From: Sphingopyxis sp. H050
GTDB lineage: Bacteria > Pseudomonadota > Alphaproteobacteria > Sphingomonadales > Sphingomonadaceae
NCBI RefSeq assembly: GCF_001468265.1
Contig: NZ_LNRZ01000002.1
Span: forward strand, 1-64,000
Direction: 5' to 3'
Length of the DNA stretch: 64,000 bases
Shown: positions 8,901 through 16,378 of the stretch, one piece after another
How the letters are laid out: each line of letters opens with the position of its first letter
Numbering within the stretch: the first letter of the stretch is position 1
Notes under the pieces: model-generated
Told to the model about the DNA's origin: nothing
The model's input: only the letters and a program-made list of their open reading frames with translations
The model's database searches: none
Made by a program: the position numbers and the translations under genes

Positions 8901-9723
8901 CATAGCCGGTTCGCGAGCAAATCTGCTTTGTGTAGCCGTCGAACAGCGTCGGGTCGGACAGGCGATCCGAAATATGGGTCCAAGCGTCCGAACAGCTCAT
9001 CGTCGACCCACCCTTGTCGGCGGCGGTAAAGACCGTGGAGAAGGTCGCCGGCCCCGCCATCGCCGCGAATGCTTCGGGAAGGTCGGTTGCTGTGTGAAAC
9101 AATTTATCGTCATCGACGCCATAGGCCGCAGATACCCTGGCGACCGGATAGCATTGCCGGACATAATCCTTGATCGTGGCATCGAGGAAGGTGTCGGTCA
9201 TCGGCCCGCGCGGGCTCACCGCGTTGAGCAGCAGATCGAAGCCGTGGCCGCCGGCGCCGAACTCGATCTTGGCACCAGGATCGAGCGTATTGTCGTCGAT
9301 CGTCTCGACGATCGCGCGCTCGATCATGTTCGTGGCGCCCGCCACCAGCACCAGCAAATTGGGGACGTCGCCAACCGGCTGGTAGGCGTTGCGCACCCGG
9401 TCATAGACATGGACCGTGCCCGTGGTCGCGATAAGGCCCACGAACAGGCCAATGCCGAACAACATCTGGAAACCGAACCCGACGAGGCCCATTCCCGAGC
9501 CGCGAACGCTCGCGATGACCGCGCCGAGCGCGATCCCGGCGGTCGCGATGATCAGGACCAACGTCTCATAGCGTGGATCGGCGAAGATCATCGAGACGAG
9601 CCGGAACGCATCGACCGTCTCGGCGAAGCCATTATAAGTGTGGAAGCTCGTATCGATCGCCCAGGCGGGACCGGCGGCGAGAAGGGCGGGAAGTCCGGCG
9701 CTTAGGCGAAGAAGGCGGCGCAT
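5989..9723 (-). CDS. traG: TraG, mating-pair stabilisation and entry-exclusion contact protein
   Basis: 1244 aa, longer than F TraG (about 940 aa). The N-terminal 400 residues hold a cleavable or anchoring signal (RLLRLSAGLPALLAAGPAWA) and several membrane segments: LVLIIATAGIALGAVIASV, GFQMLFGIGLFVGLIATTG, and a block near residue 350. The remaining 800 residues are soluble, Ala- and Gln-rich, and should be the periplasmic TraG-C region. The start at 9723 is chosen because the frame upstream overlaps traH and has no signal sequence. In F, TraG is needed for pilus assembly, mating aggregates and recognition of TraS. It is the last gene of the operon, 14 bp after traH. Confidence 0.92.
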   Translation of the reverse strand: MRRLLRLSAGLPALLAAGPAWAIDTSFHTYNGFAETVDAFRLVSMIFADPRYETLVLIIATAGIALGAVIASVRGSGMGLVGFGFQMLFGIGLFVGLIATTGTVHVYDRVRNAYQPVGDVPNLLVLVAGATNMIERAIVETIDDNTLDPGAKIEFGAGGHGFDLLLNAVSPRGPMTDTFLDATIKDYVRQCYPVARVSAAYGVDDDKLFHTATDLPEAFAAMAGPATFSTVFTAADKGGSTMSCSDAWTHISDRLSDPTLFDGYTKQICSRTGYDVGSAQQLARCRQQLGDLGQMMLGHPLTTQALMTHVLLGNTVGDVLFEDSPASAARVMANRAVMSNGLATLSVANEWMPTIRATVFGIMLFMIPVALLFILTPINLRVASFALGLFVFVALWGVIDAGIHQLTLGRAMAALEEVRANRLAANAWLLAPSSAMKALAVFGTFRTAAAGIAGAFVFTIFRFSGNVFSSFTHGAQGIAGGAAAVAAPMTTPEGQASALEAQASALGTRARASAASSFGDFGERTTFSANRSFGEAGRILGERPGTPGGTAMALGGIEGSRALGGLAPALAGRDLADPDAARAVQASAATSAIHQFAQQDALRSLGTTYFGKGEAGERAFASFAQNLVQWRAFGDQRAYGMMQQAATRHFERNGYSKDDAALKASGVIGEAQADPTFAKLIANAYDQEQMIANDLTAAQVQAGAMAGRRDFAGEDVAGVERANVATEQAWRTGSNQGQRGAAGMLGLPVDETARRISFINALSGEARSSAITQLARSTGRNEAQVMRALEQYNASVSVGTADGATAEAGREGASVYGRTREAAGYDFAERSGKLDAQREVGTSGTRAAARIGEQRRQSDNFGFAQGAAAAGVSTREAAQLDSFIQALSRTAGNQVDMAAGGAAGIADRARNERTTSIVDKERLTRMQGLLRAQGITMSKRDLALAQNGDLGLNLTAAQAAQFHQAGLINDSQYGALANGGHARFSFANNDLLVSSSASYQQSARSDTSTRFEAGKQAGPDTIEHFLGGGAEGQRAMEGWLKGGFEMDRQGNWRLKPQVADTLQRDVQAIMVQTGWQRSITRSASDSITMGSTIDAEISGGAGSRGAAAASRAGNRQSPSKDHYGRSGASLGGSSSDMGNSTEDANANLDIVNYDVRDAIAKAERAAARSSVPEKAFSSALSREVLGSDGLRNRYLRQADASRGTDDITGPLTSIEQRSVLNSGSFSTDLDNGWTDGNSEFKERK

Positions 9724-9737
9724 TGCGGTCGCCCTCG

Positions 9738-11159
9738 TCACGGATTGCGCGAAGCGGCGGTGCCGGCGGCGTCGCGAGCATCGCGGTCGCGCTCTCGCAC
9801 CAGTCCCGCATAGCTCGCCGAAAGGTTCGCCGCCGACATCGCAGCCAGATAGCTCTGCCGCATCTGTGCACGCTGGCGCAGCACCTCGTCGCGCAGGTCG
9901 CGGAGTTGTTCGAGGCCCTTGGACAGGATTCTGGTCTGGCAAACATTCGCGTTGTTGGCGTCGGCCGCGCCCGCCGCGGCCGATCCGCGTTCGGCGTTGG
10001 TGAGGGCATAATCGATCGTCCGGGTAAGATCGTTGAGCATCTGGTAGGCGAGCGTAAGCGCCACCAGTTCGTCGGTGTCGGCGATGACGGAATCGACAAC
10101 GCCCTGACGGACGCCCCATTCGAGCATGCGATAGACAGGAAGAGTGCGAACATTCGCGACGAACTGGCGCTCCTCGGGGCTGAGCGCCGCGCGGGTCCGG
10201 ATCTTGGTGGCGATCGACTGCATCCGCTCGCGCGCCAGGAGGAGCGCCCCGCGGCCCGCTCCATCCTGTGAGCAGTCGGCACCGGTCGGCGGCACGCTGA
10301 GCGAGCGCCGCTGGACCTTGCCGGTCAGGAAATCCTGCGCGCTCTCGCTGTCCTGCGCCGGGCATTGCGGAATGGCCGTGAACAACGGAACCTTGTCCGA
10401 CGGGTCCCAGCGCATATAGACGTCGCCGACCCGGGCGCGCATCACGCCCGTCCATTCGCCGGCACCGACCCGCTGCGCGGCATGGGCGAGGAGTGAGCCC
10501 GTGCGGAAGATGTCGGTGACGTCACGCGGACAATTGGCGAGCGCGTCTTTCAGATCCTCGGTCGGGTTGTTGTTGTTCGCCTGGATTTTCTCTCGGCTCT
10601 GCTGATAGCTTTTCGCATAGCCCTGCTTGATCGAGCGATAGCCGGTCATCTCCTCGATGATCCCCGACATATTGTCGTCGCCCTTGGCGATCTGGACCAT
10701 GCGGTTGGCAAGGCGGCAGTCGTTGACCTGGATCGAGTTCAGGAAATTGGTCGCCGCCTCCATCTTCGAGATGATGTTGCCCATCTTCTCGTCGAGGGTT
10801 TCCAGAAGATATTGGAATGCGACCGCCGGTGCCGCCTGGAGGATGCTCTCGAGTTTCTGGACGAGATATTCGGGGTCGAGGAAGGACATGCCGCCCAGGA
10901 ACATGTCAATGCCGCCGCAGCCCGCACGCACCTTGGGCAGGCTGATCGACATGAGATAATCATTATGGACGTCGACCCGCCCCGACATGCCGCCAGCGGT
11001 CACATAGCCGCGCGTCTGGTCCTCGAACGAGCCCGGCGAGGTATAAGTGACATTGTCGAACCAGCTCTCGGCCCAGCTTTGGGCGTGTGCAGGCGCCGAG
11101 CCAAAGCCGGCGAACAAGGCGAGGGCTGCGAGGATCGTGCGGGGAGGGGAGGTGGACAT
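9738..11159 (-). CDS. traH: TraH, F-pilus assembly protein
   Basis: 473 aa with a signal peptide ending near AHAQSW. It shows family-typical strings such as GCGGIDMFLGGMSFLDPEYLVQKLESIL, SIQVNDCRLANRMVQ and a conserved C-terminal region. TraH is a periplasmic/outer-membrane component needed for pilus extension, acting with TraF and TraW. The ATG at 11159 is preceded by GGAGGGGAGG-like purines and starts a clean signal peptide. It lies directly upstream of traG and is separated from the rest of the operon by the inserted plus-strand ATPase gene, so it may need its own promoter or read-through. Confidence 0.93.
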   Translation of the reverse strand: MSTSPPRTILAALALFAGFGSAPAHAQSWAESWFDNVTYTSPGSFEDQTRGYVTAGGMSGRVDVHNDYLMSISLPKVRAGCGGIDMFLGGMSFLDPEYLVQKLESILQAAPAVAFQYLLETLDEKMGNIISKMEAATNFLNSIQVNDCRLANRMVQIAKGDDNMSGIIEEMTGYRSIKQGYAKSYQQSREKIQANNNNPTEDLKDALANCPRDVTDIFRTGSLLAHAAQRVGAGEWTGVMRARVGDVYMRWDPSDKVPLFTAIPQCPAQDSESAQDFLTGKVQRRSLSVPPTGADCSQDGAGRGALLLARERMQSIATKIRTRAALSPEERQFVANVRTLPVYRMLEWGVRQGVVDSVIADTDELVALTLAYQMLNDLTRTIDYALTNAERGSAAAGAADANNANVCQTRILSKGLEQLRDLRDEVLRQRAQMRQSYLAAMSAANLSASYAGLVRERDRDARDAAGTAASRNP

Positions 11160-11236
11160 GGCGGGTTTCCTTTGGAAGGCAAAGATCCCGCTCCCGGCCC
11201 GCCAAGCCCGGGTTGCAGGGTGATGAGGCATCCCAT

Positions 11237-11283
11237 ATCATCCTTGCATTTTCGGAATATAACTCCGAATATGCAAGGATGAT
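11237..11283. promoter_or_regulatory. 20-bp inverted repeat covering the start of the DUF4143 ATPase gene
   Basis: The left arm 11237-11256 and right arm 11264-11283 are inverted copies matching at 19 of 20 positions, with a 7-bp spacer. The right arm includes the ATG (11279-11281). It could be an operator, or a hairpin that hides the ribosome site. It also lies in the traH upstream region, so it could influence both divergent genes. Confidence 0.8.
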
Positions 11284-12448
11284 TGAACGCAGGATCAAGC
11301 AGGAGCTCGCGGAGCGCCTCGGCGAGGTGCCCGCTGTCGCGTTGCTTGGGCCGCGGCAGGTTGGCAAGACGACGCTTGCCCACGAAATAGCGGAGGGGCG
11401 CCCTTCGATTTATCTCGATCTCGAATCGGACGCCGACCGGGCGAAGCTTGCTGATCCGGAGTTCTATCTCGCGGCCCATGAGGAACAGCTCGTCATTCTC
11501 GACGAGGTTCATCGCATGCCCGGCATCTTCCAGATCCTGCGCGGGCTCGTTGATCGCGGACGCCAAAAGGGTCTTCGCGTCGGTCGCTTCCTTCTCTTGG
11601 GGTCGGCTTCGATAGACCTGCTCGCTCAATCCGGGGAAAGCCTTGCGGGCCGTATCAGTTATCTCGAAATGCGTCCGCTCGATGCTCTCGAAGTGCCGCC
11701 GAAGGATCTCGACCGGCTTTGGGTGCGCGGCGGCTTCCTCGACAGTTTTCTGGCAATCAGCGACCGAGTGAGCCAGCGCTGGCGGCAGGATTTTGTTCGC
11801 ACCTATCTCGAACGCGACATTCCGATGCTGGGACCACGCATCGCGGCGGAAACGCTGCGGCGTTTCTGGACGATGCTTGCGCATCACCAGTCGGGATTGC
11901 TCAACGCATCGGACTTCGCGCGCAGCCTCGGCGTGGATTCCAAGACCGTCGCGGGATATCTTGACCTGCTCGTAAATCTGCTGCTCATCCGGCGGCTTGA
12001 GCCTTGGCACAGCAATGGTTCCAAGCGCCTGGTCAAGTCGCCGCGCGTTTATGTTCGCGACAGCGGCCTGGTGCACAATCTGCTCGGCCTGACGACTCTT
12101 GACGACATATTGGGACATCCCGTCGCCGGGGCCAGCTGGGAAGGCTTCGTCATCGAAACCATGATCGCAGCCGCGCCTGAAGGGAGCACCGCGAACTTCT
12201 ATCGGACGGCCGCCGGTGCAGAAATCGATCTTCTGCTGAGCCTTCCGGGCGGTGCGCTCTGGGCGATCGAAATCAAGCGCAGCCTCGCTCCGAAAATGGA
12301 GCGCGGATTCTACAGCGCGTGCGAAGACCTTAAGCCCCAACGCAAGATTGCGATCTATCCCGGCGCTGAGGCCTTCCCGTTGAAGGAGGGGGTAGAGGCG
12401 ATGCCCCTCCCATTCGCAGCGCAGGAATTGCTGTCGCTCGGCGGCTGA
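11279..12448 (+). CDS. AAA ATPase with C-terminal DUF4143 domain
   Basis: 389 aa. Walker A is GPRQVGKT (residues 24-31) and Walker B LVILDEVHRM. The C-terminal half carries the DUF4143 pattern, a winged helix followed by an endonuclease-like fold (SWEGFVIETMI, then a stretch ending AEIDLLLSLPGGALWAIEIKRS, which resembles a PD-(D/E)xK core with D and ExK). The family is widespread and mostly uncharacterised. It stands alone on the plus strand between minus-strand traH and the thioredoxin-like gene, so it is inserted cargo. Its start codon lies in a long inverted repeat, suggesting self-regulation. Function as a defence or addiction factor is only inferred. Confidence 0.85.
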   Translation: MIERRIKQELAERLGEVPAVALLGPRQVGKTTLAHEIAEGRPSIYLDLESDADRAKLADPEFYLAAHEEQLVILDEVHRMPGIFQILRGLVDRGRQKGLRVGRFLLLGSASIDLLAQSGESLAGRISYLEMRPLDALEVPPKDLDRLWVRGGFLDSFLAISDRVSQRWRQDFVRTYLERDIPMLGPRIAAETLRRFWTMLAHHQSGLLNASDFARSLGVDSKTVAGYLDLLVNLLLIRRLEPWHSNGSKRLVKSPRVYVRDSGLVHNLLGLTTLDDILGHPVAGASWEGFVIETMIAAAPEGSTANFYRTAAGAEIDLLLSLPGGALWAIEIKRSLAPKMERGFYSACEDLKPQRKIAIYPGAEAFPLKEGVEAMPLPFAAQELLSLGG

Positions 12449-12483
12449 CCACCCGTTCCGGGAGCGGCGGACGTTGTTCGTGG

Positions 12484-13062
12484 TCACCGGGTGCTGGCCC
12501 GCGCGGGCACGCCGACTATGCCGGTGAATTTGGACATGGCGCGGACCCCGACATCGGGGCGCACGCCCGTCGCCATCTTCGCCGCGAGATAGAGATTGCG
12601 CGCGAGGTTGGGACGATGATCGGTCCCGACCGCGACCGGGATCGTGCGATTGACGTCCGCGAGCGGGCGAACCCAGGCCACGGGGTGTCCGACCCAGGGA
12701 AGCCCGAGACGCCCGGAGCGCAGCATAGCTTCTTGCGAACCGATCGTCCGGACCTGCCAGCCATAGTGCCGGCCGAGTGCAACGAGCTTGGTCCAGAGGT
12801 CCGCGCATGGAAGGCAGCCCGGCGCGGTGCTCATCTCGATTGTGAAAGCTTGGCCGTGGCCGCTAAGCGTACTCGTGAAATCGTCCGGGAAGTCGCGGGT
12901 GACGGGAACGCGTGACAGCCAGGCCTGCATCGCACCGTTATCGCGAACCGGATGGATAGCCGCGCGCATCGCGTCTTCGCGTGACACGGTCTGAGCGGTT
13001 GCGGCCGATCCGATCGCGAACACGAGACCGGGAATGCCGAGCAGGATATGGAAGAGGGTCAC
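12484..13062 (-). CDS. trbB: Thioredoxin-fold transfer protein, TrbB-like
   Basis: 192 aa with a GTG start overlapping the traF stop by 4 bp (GTGA). A signal peptide (FHILLGIPGLVFAIGSAATA) precedes a thioredoxin-like domain with the redox motif CLPC at residues 83-86. In F, TrbB is a periplasmic disulfide isomerase that helps fold Cys-rich TraN, TraU and TraH. This is the second thiol enzyme of the operon after the DsbC-like protein, which fits the very Cys-rich TraN and TraU here. Assignment to TrbB is by fold and neighbourhood, not close sequence match. Confidence 0.7.
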   Translation of the reverse strand: MTLFHILLGIPGLVFAIGSAATAQTVSREDAMRAAIHPVRDNGAMQAWLSRVPVTRDFPDDFTSTLSGHGQAFTIEMSTAPGCLPCADLWTKLVALGRHYGWQVRTIGSQEAMLRSGRLGLPWVGHPVAWVRPLADVNRTIPVAVGTDHRPNLARNLYLAAKMATGVRPDVGVRAMSKFTGIVGVPARASTR

Positions 13063-13949
13063 GGTTCGACGCCCACGTGGGTCTCGACGAGATCGCCGCC
13101 GATTACGCGCGGGTCCGTGGCCGAAACCGGGCCATTGCCCAGCGCATCGAAGAAGCCGGCATCCTCGCCGGGGCCGGTCATGAACTGCTCGGGGCGGATG
13201 TCTCCGCGCAGGAGCCGGACCGCCTGATAGGCCATCTGCGAAAGGTTGGGATAGGCCTCGACCCCCGAGGCGATGACCATGCGCTGCTGGCTGCCCCGGC
13301 GGATCACCATGGTGGTCGGCGTCACCTCGACGCCAAAGCGGCGGCCGACGTCAGGCCGACTGCCGAGATCGACGAGCGTGACCTGCCAGCCCATCTCTTC
13401 CTGGAAGCGCTGGATGATCGGCCATTGGACGCGGCAATAGCCGCAGGTCGTACGCGAGAACATGACGAGCGCGAATTCGCCGGCATGGCTTCTGAGATAG
13501 GCGCGGCGGATGCTGTCCTTCTCGGCGGTGAGCCCGGATCGTGCGTCACCGACCATGGGATTGGCGGATTTCGAGTTGAGCTCGGGGTGCTGGAGCATCG
13601 CGATCTGCGTCACCCCGGCGAAGGCGCGCGCCTTGCGCCGGGCAAAGTCCTGGAGCCGCCAGAAGTCCGCCACCGCATCAACGGTCAAAACCGTCGCAGC
13701 ATAGTCGCGCTGTTGCTCGATCAGCTTGCGGATCTTGGGCGGCGTCCAGGTCGCCAACTCCTTCATCGGTGGAATCACGGGTTTGGTGAGCGCCTCCGGA
13801 TTCTTGTCGTCCGCCTTCTTCGGCTCTGGCGTCTCGTACCACCAATAGCCCTGCTTCGCTGGCGGAGCGATGACCACGGTTTGCGCCATGGCGATCACGG
13901 GCAAACCGCAAAGCGAGCAAGCCAGTAGTAGCGCGCGCCGCGACGGCAT
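13059..13949 (-). CDS. traF: TraF, F-pilus assembly protein with active CxxC
   Basis: 296 aa. After a signal peptide (RRALLLACSLCGLPVIAMA) comes the family-typical GYWWYETPEP block near residues 34-43. A C-terminal thioredoxin-like domain carries CGYC at 169-172 and VEVTPTTMVIRRG. F TraF has lost the CxxC, but many relatives keep it. It acts in the periplasm with TraH and TraW in pilus assembly. The start at 13949 gives a proper signal peptide; a frame 21 codons longer is possible. The upstream DNA carries the palindrome shared with the main operon (14055-14068), so this gene probably begins its own transcript after the cargo insertion. Confidence 0.9.
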   Translation of the reverse strand: MPSRRALLLACSLCGLPVIAMAQTVVIAPPAKQGYWWYETPEPKKADDKNPEALTKPVIPPMKELATWTPPKIRKLIEQQRDYAATVLTVDAVADFWRLQDFARRKARAFAGVTQIAMLQHPELNSKSANPMVGDARSGLTAEKDSIRRAYLRSHAGEFALVMFSRTTCGYCRVQWPIIQRFQEEMGWQVTLVDLGSRPDVGRRFGVEVTPTTMVIRRGSQQRMVIASGVEAYPNLSQMAYQAVRLLRGDIRPEQFMTGPGEDAGFFDALGNGPVSATDPRVIGGDLVETHVGVEP

Positions 13950-14054
13950 TACACTGACTTGGGAGGATGCCCGCTTTTCGAAAGCGCGGTGTTTGGTGAC
14001 GAGATATGTCATGCCGACATCGTGCGGATCGAGCGACGGCGCGACAAGAAGGGG

Positions 14055-14068
14055 GGCACTTCAGTGCC
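14055..14068 (-). promoter_or_regulatory. Palindrome shared with the main tra control region (copy 1)
   Basis: GGCACTTCAGTGCC lies 106 bp upstream of traF. The same 14-bp dyad, read on the other strand, occurs at 31165-31178 upstream of the first gene of the main tra operon. Matching sequence and matching placement suggest a common regulator. Confidence 0.65.
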
Positions 14069-14147
14069 GTTTGTAACTCATTATGCACCAAAAGGACCAA
14101 AATGCGCACAATGGGAGCATGAGTGGTTTCATGTGCCCGCCGACGTC

Positions 14148-14285
14148 ATCAGATTTTGTCCTGCAAATCCGAAAATCGAAAAATCGCAGGATAAAACCCT
14201 GATACACGCTCAATGGGATTGTATAAGTATCTATATATGAGCGATTTATCCAGCAATTGACAGAATCCAATATTCGCAGGATAAA
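14148..14285. promoter_or_regulatory. Two inverted-repeat pairs with identical 21-nt loops upstream of the nucleotidyltransferase gene
   Basis: Pair 1 is TTTTGTCCTGC (14154-14164) with GCAGGATAAAA (14186-14196); outside it, ATCAG/CTGAT extends the match to 14148-14203. Pair 2 is TTTATCCAGC (14245-14254) with GCAGGATAAA (14276-14285). Both pairs enclose exactly 21 nt and are about 90 bp apart; the last copy ends beside the start codon. The block is AT-rich and includes TATATAT near 14232. Likely promoter/operator DNA of the downstream gene. Confidence 0.65.
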
Positions 14286-14291
14286 TTGCCG

Positions 14292-15293
14292 ATGGCGATC
14301 AGGGCATTTTCCGATGAACAGGCGAGGGCGCTCATCAATTTGCGCCAACGCTACGAGGTCTGGATTGAGGCCGAGCGAGGCCTGGCCCAGCTTCCCTATG
14401 GCCTCGCGCGGAAGGAAGTTGGCGGGCGAGCCTATCTTTATGAAATCCGCGACCGCAAGGGCAATGGCAAGAGCCTTGGACCATGGTCGGATGCCCAGGC
14501 CGCGCAACTCGAAGCCTATCGTGATGAGAAAGAAGGCCTGAAGGCCCGAGCCGCCGCAAGTCGATCGGCGCTCGATGAAAGCGCTTCGATCGCACGCGTC
14601 TTGCGCGTGCCAATGATCGCCAACGAAGCCGGTCCCATTTTGCGCGAGGCCGATCGGCGAGGGCTGCTGGGTGGCGCGCTGCTCGTCGTGGGAACCAATG
14701 CAGTTGCTGCCTACGCACTTGAGGCCGGCGGCTTCATTCCCGAACTTCCCGACGAGACTGCCGACTTCGATCTCGCTTGGACCGAGATCGATCCCCAACA
14801 GGATGCACAGATCGTCTGGAATTTGCTGAAAGCCGTCGATGCGACATTCACAGTCAACACCGGGCGTAGCTTTCAGGCGCGCAACGCCAACGCCTATGAG
14901 GTCGAAATCATCGCCGGTCCTTCGCGTGCGGCCAATATGGCACGTACCGATCGGCCGCAGCCGATTCCGCTTCCCGAACAGGAATGGCTGCTTGAGGGGA
15001 GACCCGTCGACCAGGTCGTCATCTGCCGCAATGGCAGCCCGGCACGCATCGTTGCGCCCGATCCGCGCTGGTTTGCGCTCCAGAAGCTGTGGATGTCCGG
15101 GCAATCGAAGCGTCACCCGCTCAAGCGTGGCAAGGACCTGAAGCAGGCGCTGCTTCTCCTCGATGCTGTTGCCGAGGCTATGCCGCACTATCCACTCGAC
15201 GATGCCTTCGAAGCGGCGCTGCCCGGCGAACTTGCGCCTTATTATGTCCGTTGGGCCGAGCGGCGCCCACAGCCGCGATCGCCGGACTGGTAG
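14292..15293 (+). CDS. GSU2403-like nucleotidyltransferase-fold protein
   Basis: 333 aa. A helical N-terminus of about 110 residues precedes a nucleotidyltransferase-like core with VVGTNAVAAYALEAG (about 132-146) and ETADFDLAW (155-163), the glycine strand and acidic pair of the fold. The C-terminal part, containing DPRWFALQKLWMS and RGKDLKQALLLLDAV, is typical of the GSU2403 family seen in toxin-antitoxin-like settings. The ATG at 14292 is preferred over a TTG at 14286; AGGATAAA just upstream could serve either. It is plus-strand cargo between traF and the S26 peptidase and is preceded by two inverted-repeat pairs. Activity as a toxin or modifier is unproven. Confidence 0.75.
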   Translation: MAIRAFSDEQARALINLRQRYEVWIEAERGLAQLPYGLARKEVGGRAYLYEIRDRKGNGKSLGPWSDAQAAQLEAYRDEKEGLKARAAASRSALDESASIARVLRVPMIANEAGPILREADRRGLLGGALLVVGTNAVAAYALEAGGFIPELPDETADFDLAWTEIDPQQDAQIVWNLLKAVDATFTVNTGRSFQARNANAYEVEIIAGPSRAANMARTDRPQPIPLPEQEWLLEGRPVDQVVICRNGSPARIVAPDPRWFALQKLWMSGQSKRHPLKRGKDLKQALLLLDAVAEAMPHYPLDDAFEAALPGELAPYYVRWAERRPQPRSPDW

Positions 15294-15453
15294 GCCGTGC
15301 GCGGTAACATCGCGAAGACCCGACAGACAGCAACGGACTTTGACGCGAAATGGTCAGATTGAAGGGCGACCAGGCATCATCGTGGAGCGAAGCGGGACTG
15401 TTCCTCCCCTCACGAAGCATGGAAGCCACTCGACCGCTCTGCGAACCCTCGAC

Positions 15454-15610
15454 TTAAATCAGCCGCGTCATTCGCTTGAGCTTTGTGATTGGTGGAAGCC
15501 CGAAATAGCAGCTGTCGAATCCTTTGGGGTGATGCGAGCCGACATAGATTATGCCCGGCGGCACGATACCGCTCCATTGCATATGATCGAGCTTTATCCC
15601 GCTGGACCTT
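15454..15610 (-). pseudogene. 3' remnant of a second S26 transfer-peptidase gene
   Basis: The minus strand encodes about 50 in-frame codons ending in TAA at 15454-15456. They include HMQWSGIVPPG, YVGSHHPKGFDS, YFGLPPITKL and a final RMTRLI. These match the last 50 residues of the intact peptidase at 16379-16984 (HMQWSGIVPPG, YVGSHHPQGFDS, YFGLLPITKL, RMARLI). The DNA agrees at roughly five of six positions with mostly synonymous changes. The remnant therefore looks like the end of a related but diverged transfer gene rather than a fresh local copy. The 5' part is missing and the AbrB/PIN pair begins next to it. Confidence 0.85.
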
Positions 15611-15665
15611 GCCAATTGCGGTAACTGTCTCTATCTTACCGATGTCTTACTTGGAGGAAGTTTCC

Positions 15666-15938
15666 GTGGGCGTGCATGAACGGTTGACCACGATTGTATC
15701 GACCAAAGGGCAGATCATCCTGCCGAAGACCATTCGCGATCAACGCCATTGGCCTGCTGGCACACGGCTAACGGTCGAGGATACTGCCGAGGGCGTGCTC
15801 CTTAAGCCAGTCCCCGTTTTCCCCGCATCCAGCATCGATTCTGTGTTCGGTTCCCTGCCATATAAGGGACCCGCCTTGTCGATTGATGACATGCACGAAG
15901 CGATCTCGCGCGAGGCGAAACGACGTGCGCGCGATTGA
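15666..15938 (+). CDS. vapB: AbrB/SpoVT-family antitoxin (VapB/MazE-like)
   Basis: 90 aa from a GTG at 15666, chosen because GGAGGAAG (15653-15660) gives a near-ideal ribosome site; an ATG at 15642 is in frame but has none. The N-terminal swapped-hairpin domain is clear in TTIVSTKGQIILPKTIRDQ and GTRLTVEDTAEGVLLKPV (about residues 7-45). The C-terminal tail (YKGPALSIDDMHEAISREAKRRARD) should bind the toxin. It overlaps the PIN toxin by 14 bp, forming a compact module on the strand opposite to the tra genes. Confidence 0.9.
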   Translation: MGVHERLTTIVSTKGQIILPKTIRDQRHWPAGTRLTVEDTAEGVLLKPVPVFPASSIDSVFGSLPYKGPALSIDDMHEAISREAKRRARD

Positions 15939-16314
15939 CACCAATATCATCGTTCGCTTTCTCACCGCCGACGATAAAAAGCAGGCAAAGGCCGCCCGTG
16001 CGGCGATCGAGGCCGGGGACATCTTCATCGCGACGACGGTCCTGCTCGAAAGCGAATGGGTCCTTCGCAGCGGCTATGATTTCACACCCGCTCAGATCGC
16101 TGGGGGCTTGCGCAACCTGGCTGGTCTCCCCGGCCTCACGCTGGAGGAACCTCTTGTACTTGCGCAGGCACTGGATTGGATGGTGGAGGGGATGGACTTC
16201 GCCGATGCCTTGCATTTGGCCAAGTCCGACGACTGCACTGCATTTCTGACCTTCGATCGCAAATTTGTGAAGGCAGCCAAGGGACTCTCGCCGATTCAGG
16301 TCGAAATCCCCTGA
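15925..16314 (+). CDS. vapC: VapC-type PIN-domain toxin
   Basis: 129 aa from a GTG at 15925 inside the 3' end of the antitoxin. PIN residues are Asp5 in RAIDTNIIVRFL, a Glu in LLESEWVLR near 43, an Asp in DFADALHLAKSDDC near 90-93, and the final acidic position in LTFDRKF. It should be a ribonuclease held by the AbrB-type partner. The start is fixed by the overlap and by the PIN N-terminus, which must begin at the first strand. The gene ends 65 bp from the convergent S26 peptidase gene. Confidence 0.92.
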   Translation: MRAIDTNIIVRFLTADDKKQAKAARAAIEAGDIFIATTVLLESEWVLRSGYDFTPAQIAGGLRNLAGLPGLTLEEPLVLAQALDWMVEGMDFADALHLAKSDDCTAFLTFDRKFVKAAKGLSPIQVEIP

Positions 16315-16378
16315 TTCTATCGGCGTGAAAAGGACCCGCAAGGGTGCAGGTAGTACACCCGTTCTAATAGCTCACGCA

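Noticed and set aside
9724-10455. Upstream extension of traG reading through traH
   Set aside because: The extension has no signal sequence, is Arg/Pro-rich shadow sequence of traH, and the signal-bearing ATG at 9723 fits the family.
11000-12808. Long minus-strand open frame opposite the DUF4143 ATPase
   Set aside because: It would overlap traH and an intact ATPase and shows no domain; the stretch is explained by codon structure of the plus-strand gene.
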